Shown here piece by piece: positions 1-6,346 of a DNA stretch of 16,569 nucleotides. The stretch spans positions 603 through 17,171 of the forward strand of contig JAGWBG010000003.1 in assembly GCA_021296015.1 (NCBI GenBank), given 5' to 3'. Position 1 is the stretch's first letter. Each line of letters starts with the position of its first letter. Made by a program: the position numbers and the translations under genes. The DNA comes from Dehalococcoidia bacterium. Its GTDB lineage: Bacteria > Chloroflexota > Dehalococcoidia > Lucifugimonadales > JAGWBF01. The notes under the pieces were generated by a model. The model was not told the origin of the DNA. It was given only the letters and a program-made list of their open reading frames with translations, and did no database searches.

Positions 1-806
1 CTGGGTGGGGTCACCGACCACGCAGGCACCTGCGCCTCGTCGGCCACGAAGAAGTTGTACAGGTGTCGGGCTACGAACCCGGCCGTGGCCGGCTGCTCGC
101 AGACGATTCTTATGATGTCCTCTCCGTTGAAACGTCCCGTGTGCCCCAGGAAGGTCTTCTCCGTGTCGTCGTGGTCCTCTTCCCTGTACTCGAAGTACCA
201 GGGAAACCTGCCCATGGGGAACCGAGGCAGCGGGGGCTGCATGGTCCAGCCGGTGAAGGCCCTGGAGCACTCCCTGACGTCCACTTCGGTGTAGTTGCCC
301 ACGCCCATGCTAAAGAGCTCCAGGAGCTCCCGGCCCCAGTTCTCGTTGACCGCCTCGGCGTGGTTTTCGTTGTTGTCCAGCCAGTAAATCATGGCGGGGT
401 TCTTGGCCAGGGCTACCAGCAAATCCTGGTAGTTGCCCATGCCGTGCTCCCGTAGCTTGTGAATCTGGTCATACACTATGTGATAGTGGTCTACCTTTGA
501 GACCCCTGTCGCAAATACATGATGCCAGAAGAGAGTCATCTTCTCTTCCAGGGGTCGCTTCGTATTGATCATGCGATACATCATCTCGGCGGCGCCCATC
601 CCGTACAGGGTCGCCGGAGTCCACGTCCAGGGATGATACCTGCGTAGTTTCAATATGTCCACAGGCTCCTGCTCTTCAGGATGCAGCAACTCCTCTACCG
701 TTGCCTCGTACCCCTTGGCGGCGCGGGCCTCCAGTTCTTCCCGTGTCGCTCCAAAGCCGGCACGACGCATCAGATGGGCCATTAAAGCTATGTCGTTGTT
801 AGCCAC
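1..806 (-). CDS. DUF1800 family protein, C-terminus cut by window edge
   Basis: The first 268 residues of a DUF1800 (PF08811) protein are present; the reading frame is open to base 3 and continues off the window. I chose the GTG at 806-804 because AGGAG lies 8 nt upstream, and a near-consensus promoter lies behind that; the next in-frame ATG (782-780) has no such site. Family hallmarks, in order: an N-terminal RRAGFG segment (14-19), EKMTLFWHHVFAT (88-100), NWGRELLELFSMGVGNYTE (156-174) followed by SRAFTGW (181-187), and GHTGRFNG (221-228) leading to a helical RHLYNFFV segment (247-254). No signal peptide is visible. The biochemical function of DUF1800 is not established; in many bacteria its gene neighbours a DUF1501 gene, which would lie to the left of this window. 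The family call is secure and the function unknown. Confidence 0.9.
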   Translation of the reverse strand, partial: MANNDIALMAHLMRRAGFGATREELEARAAKGYEATVEELLHPEEQEPVDILKLRRYHPWTWTPATLYGMGAAEMMYRMINTKRPLEEKMTLFWHHVFATGVSKVDHYHIVYDQIHKLREHGMGNYQDLLVALAKNPAMIYWLDNNENHAEAVNENWGRELLELFSMGVGNYTEVDVRECSRAFTGWTMQPPLPRFPMGRFPWYFEYREEDHDDTEKTFLGHTGRFNGEDIIRIVCEQPATAGFVARHLYNFFVADEAQVPAWSVTPP

Positions 807-864
807 TACTCAAACTCCTTTCCCTTATGTGGTATTCAATCTGAATATTAGCCACTCATGGAAG

Positions 865-893
865 ATTATAGGCTTATTTTAATCCATCGTCAA
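865..893 (-). promoter_or_regulatory. Sigma70-like promoter for the DUF1800 gene
   Basis: On the minus strand TTGACG (893-888) is followed by a 17-bp spacer and a perfect TATAAT (870-865). This puts the transcript start near 858, about 50 nt before the GTG start. Five of six plus six of six consensus matches with ideal spacing. Confidence 0.75.
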
Positions 894-985
894 TCTTTCT
901 GGCCTCATTCAAGCACGGCAAGCACAGGATATTCACAAAGTTCCCTCTTCCGTAAAGGCACGCAAGTATTTTCGGAGCAATGACT

Positions 986-1014
986 TTGACAACTACCCCT
1001 CCATAAGATATGGT
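986..1014 (+). promoter_or_regulatory. Sigma70-like promoter for the aldolase gene
   Basis: A perfect TTGACA (986-991), a 17-bp spacer and TATGGT (1009-1014, four of six matches). It lies about 57 nt before the predicted transcript-to-ATG junction of the aldolase and is oriented away from the DUF1800 promoter, so the two genes are divergently transcribed from separate, non-overlapping promoters. Confidence 0.6.
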
Positions 1015-1077
1015 GTCGAGGTATCAGACATTTGCCGGAGTTGACTAAAAATAACGACCAATCCAAGGAGGTGAAAG

Positions 1078-1833
1078 ATGCCCGAGTATAGAGAGAACAG
1101 AATGAAGAAAAAGCTCAGCGAGGGGAAGTGCGCTACGGTATTTGGGGGCCTCAATACCGCGGAAATGATAGACTACATGGGCCAGTTCGGGTTCGACGGA
1201 GCGTGGATTGATACTGAGCACAGCCCCAACACCTGGGAACAGATAGCACACATGACAAGGGCCTGCGACCTATGGGGTATGACATCCCTGTGTCGCGTGA
1301 ATAGCAACGAGCCTTGGCTGATTACCCGTATGCTGGACGTTGGCGCTACCGGCATAGTCGTGCCCCACGTCAACACCAAAGAGCAGGCCGAGAAAGCAGC
1401 TAAATCGGCGAAGTACGGTCCCCTGGGCTACCGGGGAATGGCGGCGGGACGGCAGTCCTACGGCGTTACCGACTATTACCGCAAGGCAAACGAGCAGACT
1501 CTGTTGGTGGTCTACATTGAGGAGGTAGAAGCTGTCGAAAACCTTGATGAGATACTGACCGTGGACAACATAGACGTCTTCCTCCCAGGCCCTATTGACT
1601 TGGCCCAATCCATGGGCTACACGGGCCAACCGGAGCATCCGGAGGTTGTAAAGGTGGTTGACGAGTGCGTGGAGAAAATTCTGGCCGCAGGTAGAGTGGC
1701 TGGGACCCTGGGAAGCGAGGCTACAATCGAGCGTTCCATTGGACAGGGTGCAAGATTCCTGTTGAGCGGCTGGCAGCAGTGGGTCGCAAAAGGAGCCAAC
1801 CAGTATCTGTCTATGGTGAATAGCAAGGCATAG
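1078..1833 (+). CDS. HpcH/HpaI family class II aldolase
   Basis: A 251-residue metal-dependent aldolase of the HpcH/HpaI (GarL, RhmA) family, which cleaves 4-hydroxy-2-oxo acids to pyruvate plus an aldehyde in the cytoplasm. Visible motifs: DTEHSP with the catalytic His48, Arg73 in the CRVNS strand (pyruvate carboxylate binding), GIVVPHV (92-98), GPLGYRG (114-120), the metal ligand Glu148 in VVYIEEVEAVENL, and the second ligand Asp174 in LPGPIDLAQ. The residue two before the ligand Glu, usually Gln in HpcH, is Tyr146 here. The ATG has an ideal AAGGAGG (1065-1071) 6 nt upstream. Length is normal for the family (about 250-265). The gene ends 20 bp from the convergent VOC gene. The aldehyde cannot be read from sequence; 4-hydroxy-2-oxoheptanedioate, ketodeoxyglucarate or ketodeoxyrhamnonate are all possible. 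Confidence 0.92.
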   Translation: MPEYRENRMKKKLSEGKCATVFGGLNTAEMIDYMGQFGFDGAWIDTEHSPNTWEQIAHMTRACDLWGMTSLCRVNSNEPWLITRMLDVGATGIVVPHVNTKEQAEKAAKSAKYGPLGYRGMAAGRQSYGVTDYYRKANEQTLLVVYIEEVEAVENLDEILTVDNIDVFLPGPIDLAQSMGYTGQPEHPEVVKVVDECVEKILAAGRVAGTLGSEATIERSIGQGARFLLSGWQQWVAKGANQYLSMVNSKA

Positions 1834-1853
1834 GGGGCAGAATCGCCATGCCA

Positions 1854-2804
1854 CTAGGGCAGGCGGTCACGCTGTACCAGGTGCATCAGGATCCCACCCA
1901 GGCTCCTGGGATGGATGAAGCCAATCCGTGCACGGCGGCTCCCGGGCCTGCCCGTGGTGTCTATCATCACGTGACCTGACCTCTCAAGGTCTACGAGGGC
2001 GTGGTCAATGTCGGAGACCTTGAGAGCAACGTGATGCAGTCCCGGTCCCCGCGACGCTATGAAACGGCTAATAGCGCCCTGGTCCTGTCTGGTGGTCCCC
2101 GACTGGCCGTGCCGGACGTCACCAACCTGACCGGGGCTGACGTCCTGAAGAAGCTCTAGCTCACAATCGCCAACGGTAATGAACACCACCCGAAGCCCTG
2201 CAACAGGCTCAGGCGGGCGGCTGTGGTAGACAACGCCGTACTTGTCCGACGTGAAGCTCTCCATTACGGTCTGGACTTCCATGTCGGTCTGCCTGCTCTC
2301 GACAGGGAACCCCAAGCGATGTGAGAAGGCGTCTATGGCAGTGGCGCTGTCGTCGCAGGCGACTCCTATATGGTCTATACCCTCGACCCAGCCCTTTGCG
2401 CTTCGGTCCAGGTCATGGGGAAGGGGAAGGGAGAAATAAGTCCGCACTCCTCCGGTTGCGTTGGGGGACAGCATAATCCGACGGGTGCCTCCAAGTCCCT
2501 GGTCCGGCTCTACACCGGCGATGGGGACTCCAGCTGATTCTGACAACCCCGCGGCGCCATCCGGGTCCTCCGAGGCGAGGACGATATGGTGAACCCCGGT
2601 ATGTTCCTGCCCACCGACAAAGGGGTCGCCTGGCTCGAACAATGCCAGTGCGCTTTCTCCGATTCCGAACACGGGAGCAACGCGTCCGGTCTTGCCTATG
2701 GGAAAGTCGGTCCTGGCAAGGGAGAAGTGGCGTGTCAATGCAGAGGCGACAGCTTCAACGTCACGCACAACTAGGGCCGCGTAGGCAAGTCCGTTACCTA
2801 TCAT
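1854..2804 (-). CDS. VOC family protein, two domains, methylmalonyl-CoA epimerase-like second half
   Basis: A 316-residue protein of the vicinal oxygen chelate fold (glyoxalase, dioxygenase and epimerase relatives). Residues 1-125 form a VOC-like half (LAYAALVVRDVEAV; HTGVHHIVLAS). Residues 140-312 resemble methylmalonyl-CoA epimerase: IDHIGVAC (His145), DCELELLQ (213-220), GPGLHHVALKVSDID (253-267, His257/258), then FIHPRSLGGIL. The family's final metal ligand is normally Glu in a GVLIELVQ-type strand; here the strand is GGILMHLVQ, so His308 stands in its place. The start at 2804 follows a GGAAAGGA ribosome site. It is the third gene of the run amidohydrolase, SEC-C protein, VOC, 30 bp after the SEC-C stop. 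Metal-dependent isomerase or dioxygenase chemistry on a catabolic intermediate is likely; the substrate is unknown. Confidence 0.85.
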   Translation of the reverse strand: MIGNGLAYAALVVRDVEAVASALTRHFSLARTDFPIGKTGRVAPVFGIGESALALFEPGDPFVGGQEHTGVHHIVLASEDPDGAAGLSESAGVPIAGVEPDQGLGGTRRIMLSPNATGGVRTYFSLPLPHDLDRSAKGWVEGIDHIGVACDDSATAIDAFSHRLGFPVESRQTDMEVQTVMESFTSDKYGVVYHSRPPEPVAGLRVVFITVGDCELELLQDVSPGQVGDVRHGQSGTTRQDQGAISRFIASRGPGLHHVALKVSDIDHALVDLERSGHVMIDTTGRPGSRRARIGFIHPRSLGGILMHLVQRDRLP

Positions 2805-2834
2805 ATCCTTTCCTTCCCTCCTTGCGCCGTGCCC

Positions 2835-2993
2835 TCACTGGCCGTGGCATTTCTTGAACTTCTTGCCACTCCCGCAGGGACATTTCGCATTTCGACCAAC
2901 CTTGCCGTGTTGTCGGTGTATAGTACGCTTTTCCACGCAATTGGAGCAGGTACAAGCTGGAGGGTGTTCAGCGTACCAGTTGGTTCTTGCCAT
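2835..2993 (-). CDS. Small SEC-C motif zinc-binding protein
   Basis: A 52-residue protein read from the minus strand, ATG 2993-2991 to TGA 2837-2835. It carries two zinc-ligand clusters: an N-terminal CTCSNC (residues 14-19), and a textbook SEC-C motif CPCGSGKKFKKCH (38-50) with ligands Cys38, Cys40, Cys49 and His50, ending two residues later. The centre is basic (EKRTIHRQHGKVGR). AAGGA lies 10 nt upstream; an out-of-frame ATG at 3003 lies between it and this start and gives a 70-codon frame without the motif. SEC-C modules occur at the end of SecA and in many stand-alone proteins and bind zinc; a stand-alone copy may contact nucleic acid or protein. It lies 74 bp after the amidohydrolase and 30 bp before the VOC gene, so it is probably co-transcribed with both. 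Confidence 0.85.
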   Translation of the reverse strand: MARTNWYAEHPPACTCSNCVEKRTIHRQHGKVGRNAKCPCGSGKKFKKCHGQ

Positions 2994-3067
2994 AGGTAGT
3001 CATTCCTTCTCACCAGTAAATATTACTATCAGGTTGGGGGAGCCCCCACACCCGTTATTGAACCGTA

Positions 3068-4642
3068 CTAGGTCGAGGGGCGGCCCCTGCGGAGTGCGCG
3101 GCCCGGAAGCGCACCCGTGTTCTCGCCCCGGTCTATGACTATCCGGCCATTTACGATTACGTATTCGATACCGACCGGGTATTGCTTGGGGTCCTCCCTG
3201 GTGGCGTGGGTTTTCACCGTCTCGGGGTTGAATATCACAATGTCGGCCTTGAAACCATCCCTCAGCAGGCCCCGGTCCGGCAGGCCCATGCGCTGAGCGG
3301 GGAAGGAGGTCATCTTGCGAATCGCCTCTGGGAGTCGCAGATGCTTTTCCGCTCGTACAAACTCCGCAAGCACAATCGGGAAGCAGCCATACGTTCTGGG
3401 ATTGGGGTACTCGCCAAACAGTATCGAGTCGCTAGCTATCATACCGGCGGGGTGGGACACGAATTGGGGCAGGGTCTGGGCGTTGGTCCCCAGACCCACC
3501 GTGGAGATGCCGAGGTTTTCCTCCAGCAACAGGTCGAAGAGGGCGTCCGCAGGCTCCTGACCCCGCAACTCGGCGATGTCCGTGAGCAGCCTGCCGTCGT
3601 ACTTCCGGTTTTGGGGTTGGTTAAAGTTCGTCAGCCAGTTGTTGTCCTGCCAGTCCCTCTGGAACTCCCTTTTCATCCTGGCACGGTCGTCCGAGTCGTT
3701 CAGGGCTGCCATCAGCCTCTCCGGACCTCCGTCCTTGGCCCAATGGGGGATGCCAATGGTGATAGTAGTCCCGGAGTAAGGGTAGGTATAGCAGTCGAAC
3801 GTAACGTCCATCCCTTCGTCGCGGGCGTTCTCGACCAGGCCCAGGTAGTCCAGGTGGCTCCCCACACCCTGGGCGCTCTGACGATAATGGGTCAGGTGGA
3901 CCGGACTGCCGCTGCGCCTGCCAATCTCAAGGGCCTCCTCCCAGGGTGCCAGCAGGCCCTGTGCCCGCAGGCTCGCTCTTGTATGGGTATGATAAAAGCC
4001 GCCGAGACGGGCCGAGGTCTCCGCCAGGGCCGCCAGCTCATCCGTGTCGGCATAAGCGCCGGGAGGATAGTCCAGTCCGGTGGACAGTCCCCATGCTCCC
4101 TCCTCCATGGCCTCCCGCACTACCGACCTCATATCCTCAAGCTCCGACCCTGCAGCGGGACGGTCGTTCCACCCTACCGACCAGATACGCACCGGCGAGT
4201 TGCCCAGGATGTAGGCGACGTTGATGGCGACGCTGTTATCGTACTTGCTCAGCATCTCCGCCACAGTCAGCCAGTCTGCGGGCATGGGAGGGTATCCGTT
4301 CAAGCCGGAGTCCAGCCATATATAGCGGTGCAGCTCCTCCTGGCTCTTGAAGGGGGCATGAGAGATTCCGTCTATGCCAACAAGCTCCGTGGTGACGCCC
4401 TGGCGTACTTTGGGATCGTGGTGAGGCTCTCCGAATATGGTCAGCCCGGCGTGGGAGTGGAGGTCTATAAATCCGGGGCAGACCACGTGTCCGGCGGCGT
4501 CTATGGTGCGGGCGGGTTCCAGGTGTGCGACGTCTCCGCGATGAATCGTGATCCGGTCACCGTCCACCAGCACCGCGCCATGAAAGCCCGGGCTGCCGCT
4601 ACCGTCTATGATGAGGCCGTTCGTAATTAGCAGGTCAAGCAT
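3068..4642 (-). CDS. D-aminoacylase/N-acyl-D-amino-acid deacylase-like amidohydrolase
   Basis: A 524-residue amidohydrolase-superfamily enzyme of the D-aminoacylase (N-acyl-D-amino-acid deacylase) group, probably cytoplasmic. The composite beta sandwich starts with LLITNGLIIDGSG; the metal motif is PGFIDLHSHAG (His62, His64). Later come AWGLSTGLDYPPGAYADT (183-200), YHTHTR (His220), HLTHYR (His252), the catalytic Asp404 in MIASDS, RTYGCFP (416-422), and the closing DRGLLRDGFKADIVIFNP (456-473). In characterised D-aminoacylases a zinc-ligand Cys sits in a GNCG loop; here the loop is GIDG, placing Asp91 there. Length is within the family range (about 480-540). It leads a three-gene minus-strand run. 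Hydrolysis of an N-acyl or cyclic amide bond is likely; the exact substrate is not readable. The long plus-strand frame over it is a shadow. Confidence 0.88.
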   Translation of the reverse strand: MLDLLITNGLIIDGSGSPGFHGAVLVDGDRITIHRGDVAHLEPARTIDAAGHVVCPGFIDLHSHAGLTIFGEPHHDPKVRQGVTTELVGIDGISHAPFKSQEELHRYIWLDSGLNGYPPMPADWLTVAEMLSKYDNSVAINVAYILGNSPVRIWSVGWNDRPAAGSELEDMRSVVREAMEEGAWGLSTGLDYPPGAYADTDELAALAETSARLGGFYHTHTRASLRAQGLLAPWEEALEIGRRSGSPVHLTHYRQSAQGVGSHLDYLGLVENARDEGMDVTFDCYTYPYSGTTITIGIPHWAKDGGPERLMAALNDSDDRARMKREFQRDWQDNNWLTNFNQPQNRKYDGRLLTDIAELRGQEPADALFDLLLEENLGISTVGLGTNAQTLPQFVSHPAGMIASDSILFGEYPNPRTYGCFPIVLAEFVRAEKHLRLPEAIRKMTSFPAQRMGLPDRGLLRDGFKADIVIFNPETVKTHATREDPKQYPVGIEYVIVNGRIVIDRGENTGALPGRALRRGRPST

Positions 4643-4694
4643 ATCGCAATCGCCTTCAGTACCTTTTTGGTTCTCCTGTATTGGTGGTGGTTTT

Positions 4695-4722
4695 CCGGAC
4701 TCCCACTTTCGTGGGAGGCCGG
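4695..4722. repeat. Perfect-arm hairpin, REP-like unit
   Basis: CCGG-A-CTCCCAC, a TTTC loop, then GTGGGAG-G-CCGG: eleven pairs around one A/G mismatch. The shape matches the short dispersed palindromes (TCCC...TTTC...GGGA) common between genes in environmental bacterial genomes. It lies in the leader of the amidohydrolase and could also act as a transcript stabiliser. Confidence 0.6.
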
Positions 4723-4736
4723 TGTGCCGAGTTGTG

Positions 4737-4779
4737 GACTCCCGTTTTCACCCGCCAGAGGCGGGCAGGCGGGAATGAC
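4737..4779. repeat. Nested palindromic REP-like element
   Basis: An outer arm TCCCG (4740-4744) pairs with CGGGA (4770-4774), followed by the tail ATGACA. Within it sits a second hairpin CCCGCC-AGA-GGCGGG (4751-4765). It looks like the same unit as the hairpin 15 bp to the left with a second palindrome inserted into its loop. No gene lies between 4643 and 4897; these two units and a possible -10 are all I see there. Confidence 0.55.
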
Positions 4780-4848
4780 AAGTAAATCCTTGAAAATCGA
4801 AAGGCTCTGTAATCGCCTTATCTGAAGTTGATAAAGGATCCGCTAGCA

Positions 4849-4857
4849 ATTCTATCA
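4849..4857 (-). promoter_or_regulatory. Possible extended -10 promoter for the amidohydrolase run
   Basis: On the minus strand TGA-TAGAAT (4857-4849) has the TGn-(-10) layout of extended -10 promoters. No convincing -35 box stands 17 bp upstream. If used, the leader to the ATG at 4642 is about 200 nt and carries both REP-like hairpins. Confidence 0.3.
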
Positions 4858-4897
4858 CATTTAATTCGTACCCGGTTGGCAGCGAACTTATGCACCG

Positions 4898-6226
4898 TCA
4901 CGCCGATGAACGGGCTTCAGGGGACAGTGCCTCCTCCCAATGGGGGATCTGAGGGCGGGACGTGGTGGGCAGAACCAATATGGAGATGGCGCCTACCAGG
5001 CTCAGCACGAAGGATATGACCAAGGTGCCGTTGTAGTCACCCGTCAGGTCCCAGACAAATCCGCCTAGCCCGGTCCCCACGGCCATGCCGATCATTGCGC
5101 CCAGCATTTGCCAGCCGTAGGCAGTGCTAAGGGGTGCGTTGCCGTAGTACTGGCGGTTGATGATAGGGAAGGCGCTCATCTCGCCTCCGAAGCCTATGCC
5201 GAAGAGCACGGCGAAGAGGTAGAACATCCAGGCGTCCTGGGCAAAGAAGAGGATGAGCACAGGAGCGGATTGAAAGAGGAAACACGCTGTCATAGCACCT
5301 TTGCTTCCCATGCGGTCTGCCACTATGGGGACCACAAACCGGGTGATGGTGCTGACGACGGAAAGAGTGACGTATAGCCCGGCAGCCAATCCCTGAGATA
5401 CGCCCCTCTCATCAGCCATCGCTACCAAAAATACCAGGATGATGGCATGACCCGCGCATCCCCAGAAGTGGATGCCGATAAGGTTCCAGAAAGTGTTGGT
5501 GCGCTGGGCATGTTGAATGAATGCTTTGGACCTTTCGCTAGCAGCGGACCCCCTCTGCACCTTATGAATTGGCTCGTCTTCCGAAGCACCGAGGGGTCTA
5601 AGGGCCATGTCCCCGGGTTCATCGTGGAAAAACTTTATCAGCAGAAGCAGAATTACTCCACCAGCAATGCCAGGGAGCCAGAAAGTCCACTTCAGGCCCA
5701 TCTCATTAAGCAACAATATTATGAGTGGGACGCTAACTACCGGTCCCAATCCCTGGGATGCTCCCAGAAGTCCCATGCCCACCCCAAGGTGCTTCTTGAA
5801 CCACGTAGTAACGGCCATTTCCAGGGGCACCATGAAAATTGCCATAGAGGCGCTCATTATGATGCCGAAGTAGAGGTAAAATTGCCACAGGTGGGTCATG
5901 GTTCCCGTGAGGACCATGCCACCCATGAACAGAACGGAACCCAGTACCATAGTGCGACGGACTCCGTACCGGTCCCCCAGCCAGCCTGCCGGGGGGCCAA
6001 AAATCCCGGAGGAAATCCACACCAGCGTGAAGCCGAAGCCTATGCTGCCGTAGCTCCAACCAAAGGTCTTCGGGTCTGCCAAGTAGGGGACCAGGATACT
6101 GGATGCCTGCCTGATGGCAGAACTCACCAGCCGCATCATGGAGACCACCGCCACGATAACCCAGGCGTAGTGTATCCCATGTGTCCCGATGGAAAGGTCG
6201 GACGGACTCCAGTTAAACTTCAGCAT
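4898..6226 (-). CDS. MFS transporter (organic-anion carrier type), copy 1
   Basis: A major facilitator superfamily carrier with about 12 membrane helices in two six-helix halves around a charged central loop. I start it at the ATG 6226-6224 (442 residues): AAGG lies 7 nt upstream, and the N-terminus MLKFNW then matches the start MLKLSL of the second MFS gene in this window. An upstream GTG at 6295 would add 23 residues without support and run into the upstream inverted repeat. The loop 2-3 signature GDRYGVRR lies at about residues 84-91. Also visible are QHAQRTNTFWNLIGIHFWGC after the central loop, FGIGFGGEMSAF and INRQYYG. The type resembles oxalate/formate and monocarboxylate carriers. Substrate unknown; an organic acid handled by the neighbouring enzymes is a fair guess. 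Confidence 0.9.
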   Translation of the reverse strand: MLKFNWSPSDLSIGTHGIHYAWVIVAVVSMMRLVSSAIRQASSILVPYLADPKTFGWSYGSIGFGFTLVWISSGIFGPPAGWLGDRYGVRRTMVLGSVLFMGGMVLTGTMTHLWQFYLYFGIIMSASMAIFMVPLEMAVTTWFKKHLGVGMGLLGASQGLGPVVSVPLIILLLNEMGLKWTFWLPGIAGGVILLLLIKFFHDEPGDMALRPLGASEDEPIHKVQRGSAASERSKAFIQHAQRTNTFWNLIGIHFWGCAGHAIILVFLVAMADERGVSQGLAAGLYVTLSVVSTITRFVVPIVADRMGSKGAMTACFLFQSAPVLILFFAQDAWMFYLFAVLFGIGFGGEMSAFPIINRQYYGNAPLSTAYGWQMLGAMIGMAVGTGLGGFVWDLTGDYNGTLVISFVLSLVGAISILVLPTTSRPQIPHWEEALSPEARSSA

Positions 6227-6274
6227 CCCCATGCCTTGACGGGAAAAGGTTAGAATGGGAAGAAATGTACAGGA

Positions 6275-6312
6275 CAGGCCCGCCAGCAGGAACACCCATT
6301 GTGGCGGGCCTG
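6275..6312 (-). terminator. Inverted repeat, probable terminator after the peroxiredoxins
   Basis: Eleven-base arms CAGGCCCGCCA and TGGCGGGCCTG flank a 16-nt loop. On the minus strand the stem is followed by TGTCCTGTACATTTCTTCCC, only moderately T-rich. It sits 35 bp after the peroxiredoxin stop and about 50 bp before the MFS start, so attenuation between the two is as likely as full termination. Confidence 0.5.
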
Positions 6313-6346
6313 ATATATGAGACGTATGGCGTGTTGTGGATAGCCC

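Noticed and set aside
3182..4630. 482-codon plus-strand frame opposite the amidohydrolase
   Set aside because: It mirrors the amidohydrolase gene, has no recognisable motif, and the opposite strand carries a full conserved enzyme.
4641..4897. CRISPR-like array from the palindromes
   Set aside because: Only two related palindromes, no regular spacers of equal length and no cas gene.
5447..6253. 268-codon plus-strand frame opposite MFS copy 1
   Set aside because: Low-complexity His/Pro/Gly-rich translation typical of an antisense shadow; the minus strand encodes the carrier.
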